Below are positions 1 to 13,126 of a stretch of DNA of 64,000 nt, one piece after another. The notes beneath the pieces are model-generated. The model was not told where the DNA came from. It saw nothing but the letters and a program-made list of their open reading frames with translations, and ran no database searches. Both the position numbers and the translations under genes were made by a program. Within the stretch, counting starts at the first letter, position 1. The number at the start of each line of letters is the position of its first letter. The DNA comes from Psoroptes ovis (lineage: Eukaryota; Arthropoda; Arachnida; Sarcoptiformes; Psoroptidae), in NCBI GenBank assembly GCA_002943765.1, contig PQWQ01000016.1, positions 434,001 to 498,000 on the forward strand, given 5' to 3'.

Positions 1-1115
1 AATTATTTTTATAAAAAAAAAGATTATTCAATGAATAGCTGTATAAATGAATGAATGAATGAATGAAATTTAAGAAAGTTGAAAAAGTTGAAAGACATGT
101 GCAACTGTTTGTGTCTTTGTGTGTGTGTGTATAAGTGTATGTAGATGTGCATATTTAATCACTTATGACTCTTTATATCAAGCATTTAACTCTTTTGTTT
201 CTTAATCATTTATTTATTTATTCATTTATTTAATTTGAATTCTTTCAATTGAAAAATTGAAATTTGATAAATTTTTTATAATTATAATTCAAATCCCCAG
301 AAAAAACACCTGTTTTCAAGCAGAAATTAATTGATTAATTAATAATTGATTTGAGAAAAAAATTTCAAATCGATTCTGGGAAAAACGGCAATTAAATTCA
401 ATTCAATTAAGCCAAAAATCCATAGTCCATAATCCAAAAGTCATTAAGCGATTTCTTTAATTTTTTTTCCATCTTACATCGATAAGATATGAGCCATGTA
501 CACACACACAGAATGCAGAGATATCTGAATACAAATCCCAAACACAATAACCATTGTTAATCAACAAATTTTGATATTTTTTTTTCTTGGAAATTCATTT
601 ATATTCATTCATTTCATTTGATTGTTTGTTTGTTTTTTCAAATGAATTCTCTTCTTAAAATTTTCTTAAGAAAAAAACAAATGAAATAATTTGATAAAAC
701 ATTCATTTTTAAAGACAAAAACTAAATGAAAATCTTAACAATTATCATTTAAAAAAAATATAATGATATATATTTATTTATTCATTTATTTATAATTTCA
801 TATTTTTTTTAAAGCCAGCAAACTACTGCTTAAACTATAGCCATTGTTTAACGTGACCAATTTTTAATTTTTAATTTTTCATTTTTTTTCTGTCAATTCA
901 TAAATTATCCATCCATCCATTATTATTATTATCATTATTATCATTCATTTATTTCAGTGGATGGCACTTACATACACATTGACCGATTAATATATATATG
1001 TGTGTGTGTGTGTATAAATTGGATGTGAAAATATTTTTTTTTCTGTTTTTGTATGAAAATTATTTGTCTATTTATTTATTCAAAACAATTTAGAAGAAAA
1101 AAAAACATGTATTTA

Positions 1116-1195
1116 TTAGGCTGTCCGATAAGTTCTTGCCAATTTTCTCATAATTTTCTACGATATAATTTGTCAGAACTTTTCGAACAACCTTA
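1116..1195 (+). mobile_element. mariner-type MITE, subfamily A, forward (copy 1)
   Basis: An ~80-bp element begins TTAGGCTGTCCGATAAGTTC and ends with the imperfect complement, flanked on both sides by TA. The inner part carries the subfamily A motif CTACGATATAAT. TTAGG ends plus a TA target duplication are typical of mariner-family termini. The element is far too short to encode a transposase. Confidence 0.85.
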
Positions 1196-4100
1196 TATAT
1201 TAACATTTATGTCTATGTACACAATAATAATAATAATTTGATGACATTTTTAAAGCTTAGCAAAAAAATCGTATTTCGTATTTTTCATGTATGAATTACA
1301 TACACATCTATGCAAACAAAGTAAAGATTACGGCTTGAAAATGTCTTGAAAATGAAGATTAGAATGCCGAAAAGAAGCAACAGCAGCAGCAGTAGAAAAA
1401 AAAATTGTTATCAATTAGTACTGATTATTACATGAATAATTAGCCAAAATCATTTCATAAAATGAATTTGATTTAATTATTATGATCACCATAAAAAAAT
1501 ACAAATATTAATGGTCGTACAATGACCGGAACATAAAATATTCATCAATTATTTAAAAAAAAATAATTAAAATTATCGGAATTTATCGGATGAAACATTA
1601 ACAAAATCATCGTCTCCACATATAAAAATCATTTCTTGATAATTGAATGATGTGATGGTTCATGATGAATATATATGGCTCGCAGATATCAATGAATATG
1701 AGAATCTTTAAAATGCAAAAAAAAATTGACCCGAAAAACTTTTCATATGAACAATATTGTTTTCAGATAATACGAATATAATAAATGGAAATTATGTAAT
1801 CACTTATTATTACCATTGAATTATTCGGAAAAAATACGAGAAATAATGATGATTTGTAATTTGTAATTCGTAATTTGATTCGAGAAATATGAGAAATTGG
1901 ACAATTGGAAATTTTTCAAAAATTTCAAATTTGATTTTAAATCTTTTTCTCTCTCTCGAAAAAAAAAATGAATTTAATTTGAATCATGTTTCGGGTTATT
2001 GTTTTTTTTCGATTATTAAATTTCAAAGATTTATATTTTTTTCACATTGAAAAAATCAAAATCAAATCTTTAAATCATCCACAACGAATGTCACATTCAT
2101 GAAATTCAAAATTCAAAATTGAAATTGAATTAGAATTAGAATAATATTATTATTATTATCATATAAATGCATGTATATCATCTTTGAGGTTATCACTTGA
2201 AATTAATTCAAACAAAAAATATTATTATTAAAATGAATTGAATTTGTAAATGACATTTTTTTCGCATTGAAAAACATAGAATAAATGCAACAAACGAAAA
2301 AATCTAATTGTTTTTAATGATGATAATAATCAACATTATCATCATCATTATTATTATTATCATATTTCAAGATTAAAAATTTTCATATTTTTTCAATGCT
2401 TTATGTTTTTAATGAATTGAAATTGAAATTAAATTTTCAAATATATGAAATTTCAAATATGAATTTTTGCTTTTGTTTTTTCGTATTTACGAACAAAACA
2501 TCGGCAAAACAGAATTTCATTGACCTTTCCCATGGTCAGAAAACAATCGCAAATGGCTTTTGTGTTTTGCGGCTACTTTTAATGACCACTGCTGCTGTTG
2601 TTTGTTGTTTGCTTGTTATTATTTTACATTCAATTACATTATCCACACACTATCATTATTTGTTCCAGAAAAAAATAAAAAACGTAATTAGATTATGGAA
2701 CAAACTGAAAAAAACAGCTGACAAATTAATACAAATAAATATTATTATTCAAAAAAAATGAAAATGTAAATATGTGAAAATATGAATGAATGGATTCAAA
2801 AGAAATATTCATATGTATGAATACCACTAATGACATTTGAAAATGAAGAAAAAAAACAATAATCATGAAAATAATAATAATTTTGTACAATTTTACAAAA
2901 AATTTGAAAATTGGAAATTTGATCTGTTGGCATTTGTTTGAATTGAAAATACACGTGAAATATTCAAGTGTTGATTCAAATTATTAATGAAAATAATAAA
3001 GATTCATTTTTTGAATATTATTTTCAAGATAATTATAATCAAAAGAAATTTTTCAGATGCTTAGATCATTGAATAAGGATCATTTACCAATGGTAAAATA
3101 TATGCAAACAATTTCTTAGTTTTCACAGCAGTAATTTACACAATTAAATCAAACATCGAATAATGAATGAATGGAGAAATGAATTATTTTCTGTGCTTTG
3201 TTTAAATGATCCAATTAATCATTTTTTCTTCTGAAAATTTCTCTGCTGCTTCGGCTGCTGTTGGACTCGTACAACATCTTTAATGATGATGATCGTCGTC
3301 TTTATGTTTGTATTACAAAGACAAGATGTTTGGCGACAAAGAACAAGAAAAAAAATGCCATAAGATGCTTCGAACATGGTTGAATGGTGCTCGTCGAATA
3401 AATATCATCATCATCATCATCAAATTATAATTATGATTCTTATTTTCATTTTCTTCTTCTTCTTAAATTTTTCCATCTTAAATTGTTTCAACTACAAACA
3501 CATTATTCATAGAAATGCGTATTTGGTGCTCGTGTGTGTTTATGCTTGTGTTTATGTGTAAAAGTATTTTGCATATATTAATCTTATAATTATATGAAAA
3601 ATTATTATTAAATGAAAAATATTAATCATATTTTCGTACGTGTATCGTAGACATGGTAAAAAAAATATGCATAAATTTTATTAAAAATGAAAATTGTTGG
3701 TGAAAGGCTTAAAGATTTCATTTTTTTTTTAAATATTTTTCTTACATCGTACAATTAAATTATTTGTCATCAATTTGTAACAAACATTTACATTACATAC
3801 AAACATATTTATATTATTTTCAGATGAATATATATTTGTGTTTTAAATGTGTTTAGTCTGTATGAATGTGTGTCTATGTGTGTGTGTGATTGTATTTATT
3901 GTTGTTTTAATATTTAATTTAAACTCAGTTTCATTTTACTGTGTCGTGCTTAGCTATTGTTAAGCTAGTTTTACGCGGCTTTTAGCTAAGCAATTTTAGC
4001 TTTGAATTTCGAGCTTTTCAAGCTTTTCTTTTCATCACTTTAATCATCGTTTTTTCATTGTTTGTCTATGAGTATGTCGGTGTGCATGTGCACAGCTAAT

Positions 4101-7100
4101 GTGTGAACATTAGTAGCTTTGTTTAAAAAACAGAAAAAAATTTGAATTAATCAAATAAATTACTGTGTTTATTGCTGTATTGGTTGGTGATAGATTTGCA
4201 TTGAAATAATGACAACAACAGCAATAACACGTGCTATTATTTTCAATGTGTTTTCATTGATTGGATCAAGGAATGAACGAGTTTAATTTCAATATTTGAT
4301 TTGAGAAAATAAAAATTAAATGAATAAATGGCGGTCAATTTTATTAATTTGAAACGAAAAAAGATTCTCGTAACAACAGTAGTAATAATGATGATGATGA
4401 CCAAACAAATGCACCATCGCCAAACACATAGACTATAGACACCAACGTATACAAACATTTAAATGGTCATTAATCTGATATATTTTTTCCAATGTATAAA
4501 CATATATGCATATTGTATAATATGTTTATGTGAAATTATTTTTCTGAGAAAAAAAATGAAAATGAAAATGAAAATTTCTGTAATCTGTAATTTGTAATTT
4601 TCACTTTCATTTTGAAAGAAAATAAAAAATAAATAATTATAATCATTTATTATTATTATCATTCATTCATTCATTCGCTCGCTGCTTCTGCTGCTGTTCA
4701 CATTCATTCATTTTATTTTGTTTTATTTTTTTGATAAATTTCAAGCAAAAAAATTATTTAATTGTTATTTATAAGATATGAATGAATATTTAATGAATAA
4801 ATAAATGAATGAATGAATGAATGGATGGATGGAAAAAACACAAAACGATGCGCAACAATTTAATGGAGATTCGGAAAAAAATGAAATTGAAAACGATTCA
4901 GTGTATTTGTTAAGCTTATCTATCTACGATGATGAACCAGAAAACGGCAGCAGCAGCAGCATCAGCTACAAATGTCCACAGAGACTGCAAATGTGTGTTA
5001 TGCATGGAAGTAAAATATGAAATACAAATGATAATTCATAGATTCATTTTTCCACATTCGCAGCCATCATCTTTTAAAAGATAATGGATAATAATATTAA
5101 TTATATACCATATCTTGTTCATATCTCATATTTCAATTTACCAACATTGAATGAATAAATAATTTATTATTTCAGTTTTCTTTTGAAAAGAAAGGTGCAT
5201 ATCTTGGGAGTTTTTTTTTCAATTTAATGTTCATTGACTGCATTCATAATATCATATGATTCATTCATTTTATTTGATGCTTTCATGAAGTTTTTAATTT
5301 ATGAAAATTTCCAGGTTAATTAATTTATTAATAATCATTTGTCTAGTTTTTTTCTGGTGTTCATTAATTAATCAGCTTGAATCGATTCAACGGGTTTTTC
5401 ATCGAAATTTAAATTAAAATTCCATAGCAAATCTTATGGAGCATTCAACAGGTGGTTTCAATTTTTTTTAATTTATTTGAAAATTTTTTCTTAAAACTTT
5501 TAAATGGCGCAAAACGATTGATCATGATCTTGTCGCGCATATATGAAAAAATACACTTGGACTTTCACATCGAAACGATTAAACTTTGCGTGTATGATTT
5601 GGTGTGGTCATCATCGCTTGGAAAAAAATTGAAAATTTTCAAATTTAAAAATTCCACCAAAACACAATGTCAATGGTAATTGTTGACAAATTTGATTCAT
5701 GTAGAAAATACAAAAAGCAAAAAACGAAATAATAACTATAGCGCAACAAGGAACTAAATTATTTGACACGAATTATTATTATTTATTCATTAAATTCATT
5801 CATTCATTCATTCATCTATTCAAATGTAATATTTATCTGTTTATTTATTCATTTATTCCATAATTATAAAATTTGATATTAATTATTGTTATCATTATTA
5901 GTATTATCATGAGAATTCAATGATTATTTAATTGTAAAAAATTATTGAATAATAATAATAATAATAATATTGAAATACACATAAATTTCACATGATATTT
6001 TATACCATTTCATTTCACATGATAATCGTAATTCTAATATATGAATTTTGAAATATCATAAATCAGATAGGACAAATATATTTATTGATATTAATTTCAA
6101 AATATAATCCATCCATAATTTTTTTTTGTTACATTTGTTAATCAAATGTCAAATATCATAGATTACATTCGGCAATCTTTATTATGATTATTATTATACG
6201 AATATTCATCGACATCATCACCATCATCATCAGCAACATAAGTTTTAATGATTATCATTAAAAATATTCCATACATCTTTTGCTTATATTTATATAAATA
6301 TATGAATATATTTTTTATATATATTCATATATTCATAATCTGTTTTGATATATCTGATGACATTTTTTGTTTAATTCTCAATCATTTTCATTCTGTATAT
6401 ATATATATGTGTGTGTTCATCTTTTGTTTTATTAATGTAAATTAATATTATTATTATTATTTTGATTATCTTCCGCTTTTGTTATTGTTGTCGATGTCGA
6501 TGATGTCGATGATTATGATGATGATAATGATAATGGTGATTACAGTGATGATGATGATGATGATGATACTGGATAATGTCGATGTGAATGTGTGTGTGTG
6601 TTGTGTGTGTATGTTGTACAACTCGAAATAATGAAAAATTATAATCTTAAAAAGTTGAATCAGAAAGTTAAAGATTTATAATTTAATAGAATGAATAATA
6701 TATATTGTCATAATGATAATAATAATGATAATGATACGAAATACGGCGACAGAAAAAATAAGAAATTGTTATTCGAGGACAAATATGAATCATTTTGACT
6801 GTGTATTTGTGTGTAAGCAAGTAAACGAATTCATTTCATTTCGGTGAATTCAAACAAATTCAATGTTTGAAATATTTTCCGAGTTATTATTGAATGTTTA
6901 ATGGGTTTAGATTTGATTTTTTTTTTTTTTTTGATCACAACAATTTCATTGGTGATCGATGATTGTTCAATTATTTATTTAATATATTTATGATGCTTGT
7001 CAATATTTTAATTTTAAATTTCAGTAAAAAAAAAACAAAAGGTCCGTAACCTTTTAAAATTTACCTTAGAATAATTCAAAATATCCATCCTTATAAAACA

Positions 7101-7725
7101 AAAACAAAAAAAAATATTCGGATGCAAAAAAACAAAATGAATAAATTATATTATCCTCTTAAAATGATAATAATTGGTAATTGTAATTGTAATCATGATC
7201 ATAATCATAATCATAATAATAATCACCGGTAGAACAATATGATAATAATAATGTAATAATGTACATTGAATATATTAAAAATGAGATTAGAATTATTCAT
7301 TTTTCATTTAAATGAAAATTTTTATCTTATAAAATATTTGAAATAATCGTACATTTAAACACAAAAACAATTGTATTCTTTGAAAATCATCATCATTATC
7401 ATTATCATTAGTAAATATTACCGTTATTATTACTTGGAATAATTTCAAATTTTTTTTTTTAATTTTTACCCGAAAAACAAACAAACAAATAAGATAATGA
7501 TGAGCACATTAATTGTTCATTTGTTCTGAAAAAATACCGCTTTAAAAGAATTGAAAACCGTTTTTTTTCTAGATCATCATAGATTGTCGGCCAATAAAGC
7601 AACACCGATGACAACCAGCAAAATAAAACAATGTGCATCGAAAAATGCATAGAAATTGTTTGCATCTATCAAATTTCATGTAAAACATTTCATAATTCAT
7701 CTTGTATTTCAATCATTATTATTAT

Positions 7726-7853
7726 CATTCATTCATTTGTTCATTTGTCCATCCATTTATTCATTCATCTATTCATTTATTTGTCCATTCATTCATCTAT
7801 TCATCTATTCATTAATCCATTCGTCTATTCACCCATTCATTCATTCATTCACG
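7726..7853. repeat. TTCA/TCTA/TCCA variant minisatellite
   Basis: About 130 bp of tandem four-base units (TTCA with TTTA, TCTA, TCCA and TTTG variants). In translation it gives Ile-His-Ser/Leu-Phe repeats, which explains the two spurious overlapping reading frames here. Confidence 0.85.
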
Positions 7854-8002
7854 TTCAACATACAGATTATTTAAATCACTTGGTGTTAGTGTGTTTATGT
7901 GTGTGTGAATATTATCAACTTTTATTTGTATTGTTTTCGTGTTCTCTTTTGTATTATTTTACTTTCAATTTTTAAATCTGAGTTTATGTGTTTGTGCAAA
8001 TA

Positions 8003-8082
8003 TTAGGTTGTCCAATAAGTTCTTGCCGATTTTCTCATAATTCTCTACGATATAATTGGCAAAAACTTTTCGGACAACCTAA
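8003..8082 (+). mobile_element. mariner-type MITE, subfamily A, forward (copy 2)
   Basis: An 80-bp element running from TTAGGTTGTCCAATAAGTTC to CTTTTCGGACAACCTAA, flanked exactly by TA at 8001-8002 and 8083-8084. The terminal arms of roughly 28 bp are inverted repeats; the core contains CTACGATATAATTGGC. It is one of the best preserved copies. Confidence 0.92.
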
Positions 8083-8090
8083 TACATGTG

Positions 8091-8115
8091 TGCTTGCTTG
8101 CTTGCTTGCTTGCCT
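8091..8115. repeat. (CTTG)n microsatellite
   Basis: About five tandem CTTG units lie a few bases to the right of MITE copy 2. Confidence 0.85.
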
Positions 8116-9367
8116 GATTATGTTGTTGTATTAATCTGTTTGTATACAAATACACGTATATAAATGGTGATTTTAATATTTAAATATATATTTATATATA
8201 TCACTTGTACATCATTTAAAATATTTTTTTTTTAAACTATCAAAAAATTGATAAATAAATAAATGGATGAATCGAGAAAAAAATATTCATAATTAAGTAC
8301 TTTTTAATTAGAAATCATCATTTGTTTGTGTTGTTCACTTGATATTCACTTGTATGTATGTATATTTATATTTACATGATGCATAACAGATAATAATAAT
8401 ATTTTCACAATGATTTATCATTTTTGAATTTTTTTTTTTGATGAAAATTAGATCTACTTGAGACAAATAATAGCATGAAATTATTAATATGATATGGAAA
8501 ATTATAGCCCCATAATAAAAACGTACATAATTGTTAATATGTATGCTTTTTGTTTTTGTTGTTGTTTTGTAAATTCAAAGGATTATGAGATGAAATTTTA
8601 AAATTTTTAAATTTTGAAAAATTTTAATTTAATAATTATTATATTGTGAATATGAACAGTGATATATATTTGTACATGTCTGTACCATGATCAAATTGGA
8701 TACACATAGAAATGCACAGAGAACGCATTTTGTTTCAGAAACAATGAAAATTTTCTTGATTAAATGAAATTCAAAACAAATTATCACATGTATATCATGT
8801 ATTATTATGATTATCACGAGCATCCTGTGAACTAGTTGATATACATTTTACTTGTATCATTTTGTATGGGAACATTAGACAATTGAAATGATTTTCAAAA
8901 TTCAAACAAAAGCAAATATCAATTAATTAATCTAAGAGAAAAAAATTGTTTTAATTATTATGAATTTTGATTATGAAAATTTTGTATCAAAATATAAATA
9001 TATTCATAGACATACAATTGATATTTGATGTTTAATATTTTACATTTTTTTAATATTGATTAATATTGATTATTCGATCATATTAGTGATTATTGTACAC
9101 AGAGATACACACACACCGATTTAATATTCACAGATCTGAACAAAGAAAAAAAACAAAATTTGTATTTAATATTATAAATAATAATAATAATAATAATAAA
9201 TAATTAACAATTAAGCACAAAAAAATTAATTAATTAAAATAATAAAACTGATAATTTCAATTTGAAACTTTGAATTTTACAAATCATTTTTTTGGTTGAG
9301 GATTGTCGACAGATATTTGATTTCACAATTCATATGGCAAATTCATAATTCCATTTGCAAATGTTAT

Positions 9368-10105
9368 TCAATGACATTCAGTATATGATACGATTGTTGA
9401 ACCCATTTGTTTGACCACTTTTTGACATCTTTGACCATTACCCGATGATGATGACGATGATGCATGATGATAATGATAATGATGTGGTTGTTCATTTGAT
9501 GATGAATGATGGAAAAAATTACCAAAAAATGTATCACCACTACCCCAATGAGAATTTTGTTGCTGATGCTGATGATGAGAATTTCCAAATAAATTACCAA
9601 AACCGAAACCAAAATCATCATCATCATGATCATCATTGAAAAAATCATTAAAACCAAATGAAAAATGTTGATGTGAATGTTGTTGATGATTTGGATGATG
9701 ATGACCATGATGATGATTGAACATTTGAAATATATCTTCAAAATTTGCGAAAATATCTTGAAAATTTGCATTCGTAAATTTATTTGCCATATTATCTGTT
9801 TCACCGAATTGATCATATTGTTTACGTTTTTCTTTATCCGATAATACATCATATGCTGTGGCTATTTCACGAAATTTTTCCTCAGCATCTGGATCTTTAT
9901 TCTTATCTGGATGATATTTAATTGCTAAATTACGAAATGCTTTCTTTATTTCACGCTCAGTTGCATCACGTTTAACGCCTAATATTTCATAATAATCACG
10001 TTTTTTATTATTGCTATTATTTGTATTCATATCACCAAAAACAATTATAAACATTGTTATTATTATTAATATTATTATAATTGTAATTGAATTTGATAAA
10101 TGCAT
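9368..10105 (-). CDS. DNAJB9: ER-resident J-domain co-chaperone, DNAJB9/ERdj4-like
   Basis: This single-exon frame encodes 245 residues. Residues 4-24 form a hydrophobic signal sequence. A J domain spans about 36-101, with DYYEILGV at its start, the HPD motif at 65-67 (needed in J proteins to stimulate the ATPase of the partner Hsp70) and a QYDQFG end. The middle is Gly/Phe-like and very rich in His, Asn and Asp. The C-terminus carries a cysteine pair in the arrangement RCQKVVKQMG...SYTEC, which matches the conserved C-terminal block of DNAJB9/ERdj4. That family works in the ER lumen with BiP in ER-associated degradation and the unfolded protein response. The signal peptide plus that tail distinguishes it from cytosolic DNAJB1/B6 types. 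Its neighbour on the right is a CD36-like gene on the same strand, about 0.8 kb away. The start is the first Met of the frame, just before the signal sequence. Confidence 0.94.
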   Translation of the reverse strand: MHLSNSITIIIILIIITMFIIVFGDMNTNNSNNKKRDYYEILGVKRDATEREIKKAFRNLAIKYHPDKNKDPDAEEKFREIATAYDVLSDKEKRKQYDQFGETDNMANKFTNANFQDIFANFEDIFQMFNHHHGHHHPNHQQHSHQHFSFGFNDFFNDDHDDDDFGFGFGNLFGNSHHQHQQQNSHWGSGDTFFGNFFHHSSSNEQPHHYHYHHASSSSSSGNGQRCQKVVKQMGSTIVSYTECH

Positions 10106-10889
10106 TGCTGCTGCTGCTGCTTTTGTTGATTTTTGTTTTTTGAAAAACTAAATTTTGTTTTATTCGAGAATAAAGATAAGAAATCTAGAGAAAAATTTTA
10201 AAAGAAAAAAAATTATTTAATATCAAATAAATTATTTAAACAAACCTTTATTTTATTTTTAAAAATTCACAAAAAAGTTTATTTGATTATCAATTACACT
10301 AAAATTTAATCAAATAATTGATGATTTCAACAAATGATCAATGTGTGTGTGCGTTTCAAAATTCAAAATCAAATTTCAAAAAAAAAAAGAAAAAATTCAA
10401 AATAATTATCATAAACTTTAATTACACGTAGTCTTAGTCTATTTTATTTTATTTTAGTCTATTTTATTATTCATTTAACAATAATTTTATTTATTTGTAT
10501 TTATTATTATTCAATGAAATTCATTCGATATTTGCATTATTTATTATTATTATTATTATTGAATCATGATTTTTAGTTTTAGCTGCTTTGCTTATGATGA
10601 ATCATATTAACATATGATTAAATTGCGCATGTTTTTGTGAATACATGAAAAATTTGCACCTCACTTGCTTTAAACGTGTAAATACGTTTGTTGAAAACAT
10701 TGCTGCTTAAGGCACATACTTAGTTATGCTGATAAATTGCCGGCAATATTTTTGTATGAGAGCACATTTTCTAGCCGACAGTTTTCACAAACAAATTTCA
10801 AATTTTTCATGGCCAAAAATCTCATCATTCGCCATCCATTGATCATGAATCAAATTATTTTTAAAAATGAAAATCTATTTTAGCATTTT
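10106..10889. other. spacer between J-protein and CD36-like genes
   Basis: This 784-bp spacer holds the 5' flank of the J-protein gene, including a GCT-repeat leader just upstream of its ATG, and the 3' flank of the CD36-like gene. A non-repetitive stretch at about 10.58-10.80 kb is more GC-rich than its surroundings, but I recognise nothing in it. Confidence 0.6.
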
Positions 10890-13126
10890 TTATTCATCAG
10901 AAATTTTTCTTTTAGCATTACTGTTTGAATTATGATGATGGCGATAAAAAAATATAATTGACAGCAGCAGCGATGATAATATTATCAAGATTTTACCGAA
11001 ACGAAAAAATAATCCACCGATAACCATTAAAATGTAAAGAAATCCATCAACTTTAATGGACTAAAACAAATGGTTGGTGATAAATAAGAAGAACAAAATA
11101 AAATAAAAATAAAATGAAATTAGACTAAATAATGAATGAATGGCCGTTACTTAACTAATACAACACCAAAAAATGGATATAAACCAGGACGTAAATCGCT
11201 TAATTTACCGATTCTTGGAAAATTTTTTGTCAAAATATTAAATTGAAAACGAATATCGGCATCATAAAGTAAGCCTAGCTTTGGTTCAACGAATAATGTT
11301 GAAATTTCATCATGTTGTTTAAGGCCATAAATTTTTGTTTGTAATTTTTTTGTACCACGAAAACTGGGCATTGTCAATGCAAACGGTAAGCCACCATAAC
11401 AATTGGCAATGTTTGTATATCCATCACAATCACTCAAACGTTCAACATCATAACAATAACATTGATTTTCTTTCACACGTATATCGAATAATTTTTCATA
11501 CATTTCATAGCGTTTACTGTATATTCCTTGATTCCATACCATTCTTGAATCAAATAAATAAAAGAATACACTTTGATTTGAATCCAAATATTTTTATCGA
11601 AATTACCCCTTGTAAATGAAACGTATTGGACGACAAAAATGTTGTATCCAAATGCTGATTACATCATCTTGTTGACTATGACCAAAATATAATGGATCAA
11701 ATAATTTTCTGAATTGATTACATGGTTCTTTGAAATCATCATATGTTCTAATAAATACAATAAAGTTTGGAAAATCGTTCAAAGTTTGGAATATTCAAAA
11801 ATTTCAAATTTTAATTGAACAAATGAAACATACGTACGTTTTTCCAAACATTTTCACCACTTGATTGATTTTAATGTTACGATCATTTTTATATGTTACT
11901 TCATATGGACCAAATTCATTGTCACAAATTATACTGGTGATACCGATTGAATTATTATTCAATTTATATGCTCCATATGTTGCAAATTTTTCGGCAATTT
12001 TAATTCCTGTTGCCGTTTCCAATGGTTTAAATAAGAATTCTAAAAAACCTAATATATCAATTTTTCGACCATCCAATATTTCACGTATTGGACGTTCTTC
12101 AATAATTTTTTCATTAAATGTTTGTAATACTGTTACCAATACATTATGTATGATTGGATTTAAAAATTTGAGCATTATTCTATTTAATAAAGTTTCTGCA
12201 TATAGTATTATCGAAAATATGGCTGTGTTTAATACTTTGATCCGATTTTCAACCGATTCAGCCGATAAATCTTGACGAAATTCGACTGAATATTTTTCTT
12301 GAAATTCAATCGTTGCCGATTTCCATTCGGTTACACGTCTTTTACGATATAAACTAATTAATTCAATATGAAATTTCAAAATTTACATTTATAATTTATC
12401 AATTTATATTCATCATCATTTACTTGTATGTAAATGGCCCGTGTTCACGAACATTCGGTTTTGCACCTACTAATAATTGTTTTGGATTCAATATTTCATA
12501 TAAATAAACCTGAAGTTTAAGATTTACTGGTAATTCTTTCCAAATATAAAATAGCGGTGAATTTGCTGTCAATTGTAATTGGCTGTCTAGTACTATCAAA
12601 CAAAAAAAAATCAAATAAAATTGATCAATTCAATTTTAAAAATTTATTTACTTGTATTTATAAGTGGATCAAATATAAAAAATGTTGCAATGGCCGAAGT
12701 TATTGATATGATTCCAAGAAGTTTATATGATAATTTGAATTTTTTCTTTGATTTCAAAGTTTTGTGGTCATCATTTTTATTATAATCATAATTATTATCA
12801 TCATCATCATCAATATTTTTCATAGATTTTACACGTAAATCATCATAATTGTTTAATTTTTTTGCATAAAATTTTTCATCATAATCACGTTGAATTCCAT
12901 TTATATCGACCGGTATTTGATATTGATTTGGATGATGAAAATGAATACGATTATTTGCATTCATACATAATGATTGTAATTGTTCTGGTTGTAGCAATAT
13001 TATCCGACCGATTTGATTCGGTATTTTGATTCGTGTTTTATTCAATCCATTAATTATTTGTTGTTGTTGTTGATCATTTTGTTTGCTATTTCTTCGATTT
13101 ATATTATTATTATTATCAAAATACAT
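10890..13126 (-). CDS. CD36/SCARB-family scavenger receptor (croquemort/LIMP-2 type)
   Basis: Six exons in transcription order: 13126-12652, 12592-12424, 12353-11838, 11747-11607, 11543-11156, 11060-10890; 619 residues. All introns are GT-AG and phases fit. An N-terminal region of about 132 residues (Asn/Asp/Gln-rich) precedes a membrane segment near 133-155 (YKLLGIISITSAIATFFIF). The ectodomain begins with family-type NSPLFYIW..PVNLKLQVYLYEILNP and GPFTY motifs. Six cysteines are arranged as in CD36 (EPCNQF, HFCRP, NQCYCYDVERLSDC, ANC). The last exon encodes the C-terminal membrane segment and a short basic tail. CD36 proteins bind lipids, lipoproteins or cell debris at the plasma membrane or in lysosomes; the ligand here cannot be told. 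For exon 5 an earlier acceptor (start 11570) is also in frame but would leave a 36-nt intron and fits the family alignment less well. The long N-terminal cytoplasmic region is unusual, since the family normally has about 10 residues there. Confidence 0.92.

Larger units (their letters stand above)
1..9367. other. gene-poor AT-rich region, left end
   Basis: I see no convincing gene here. The sequence is dominated by A/T runs, ATT, TTCA, TTTA and TG/CA simple repeats, with two short mobile elements (1116-1195 and 8003-8082) and an irregular TTCA-type minisatellite near 7.73-7.85 kb. Short open frames such as 4817-5020 lack family resemblance, splice context or distinctive composition. Confidence 0.7.

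Noticed and set aside
3243..3383. Open frame without ATG (LLLRLLLDSYNIF...CFEHG)
   Set aside because: The amino acid mix looks less random than usual, but there is no start codon, no clear acceptor and no recognisable family; too weak to annotate.
4817..5020. 67-codon ORF beginning MNGWMEKTQNDAQQ
   Set aside because: It starts within an ATGA repeat, has no domain or conserved motif, and nothing nearby supports splicing.
7631..7975. Two overlapping ORFs rich in Ile-His-Ser-Leu-Phe
   Set aside because: They are translations of the TTCA-type minisatellite, not a protein.
9364..9852. Second minus-strand frame and plus-strand frame over the J-protein gene
   Set aside because: Shadows of the J-protein coding sequence: His/Asn/Asp codon repeats read in other frames.
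11544..11570. In-frame 27-nt extension of CD36 exon 5 using an upstream acceptor
   Set aside because: It would leave a 36-nt intron and lengthen the region beyond the family spacing between the Tyr and Gly-Ile positions; the acceptor at 11544-11545 fits better.
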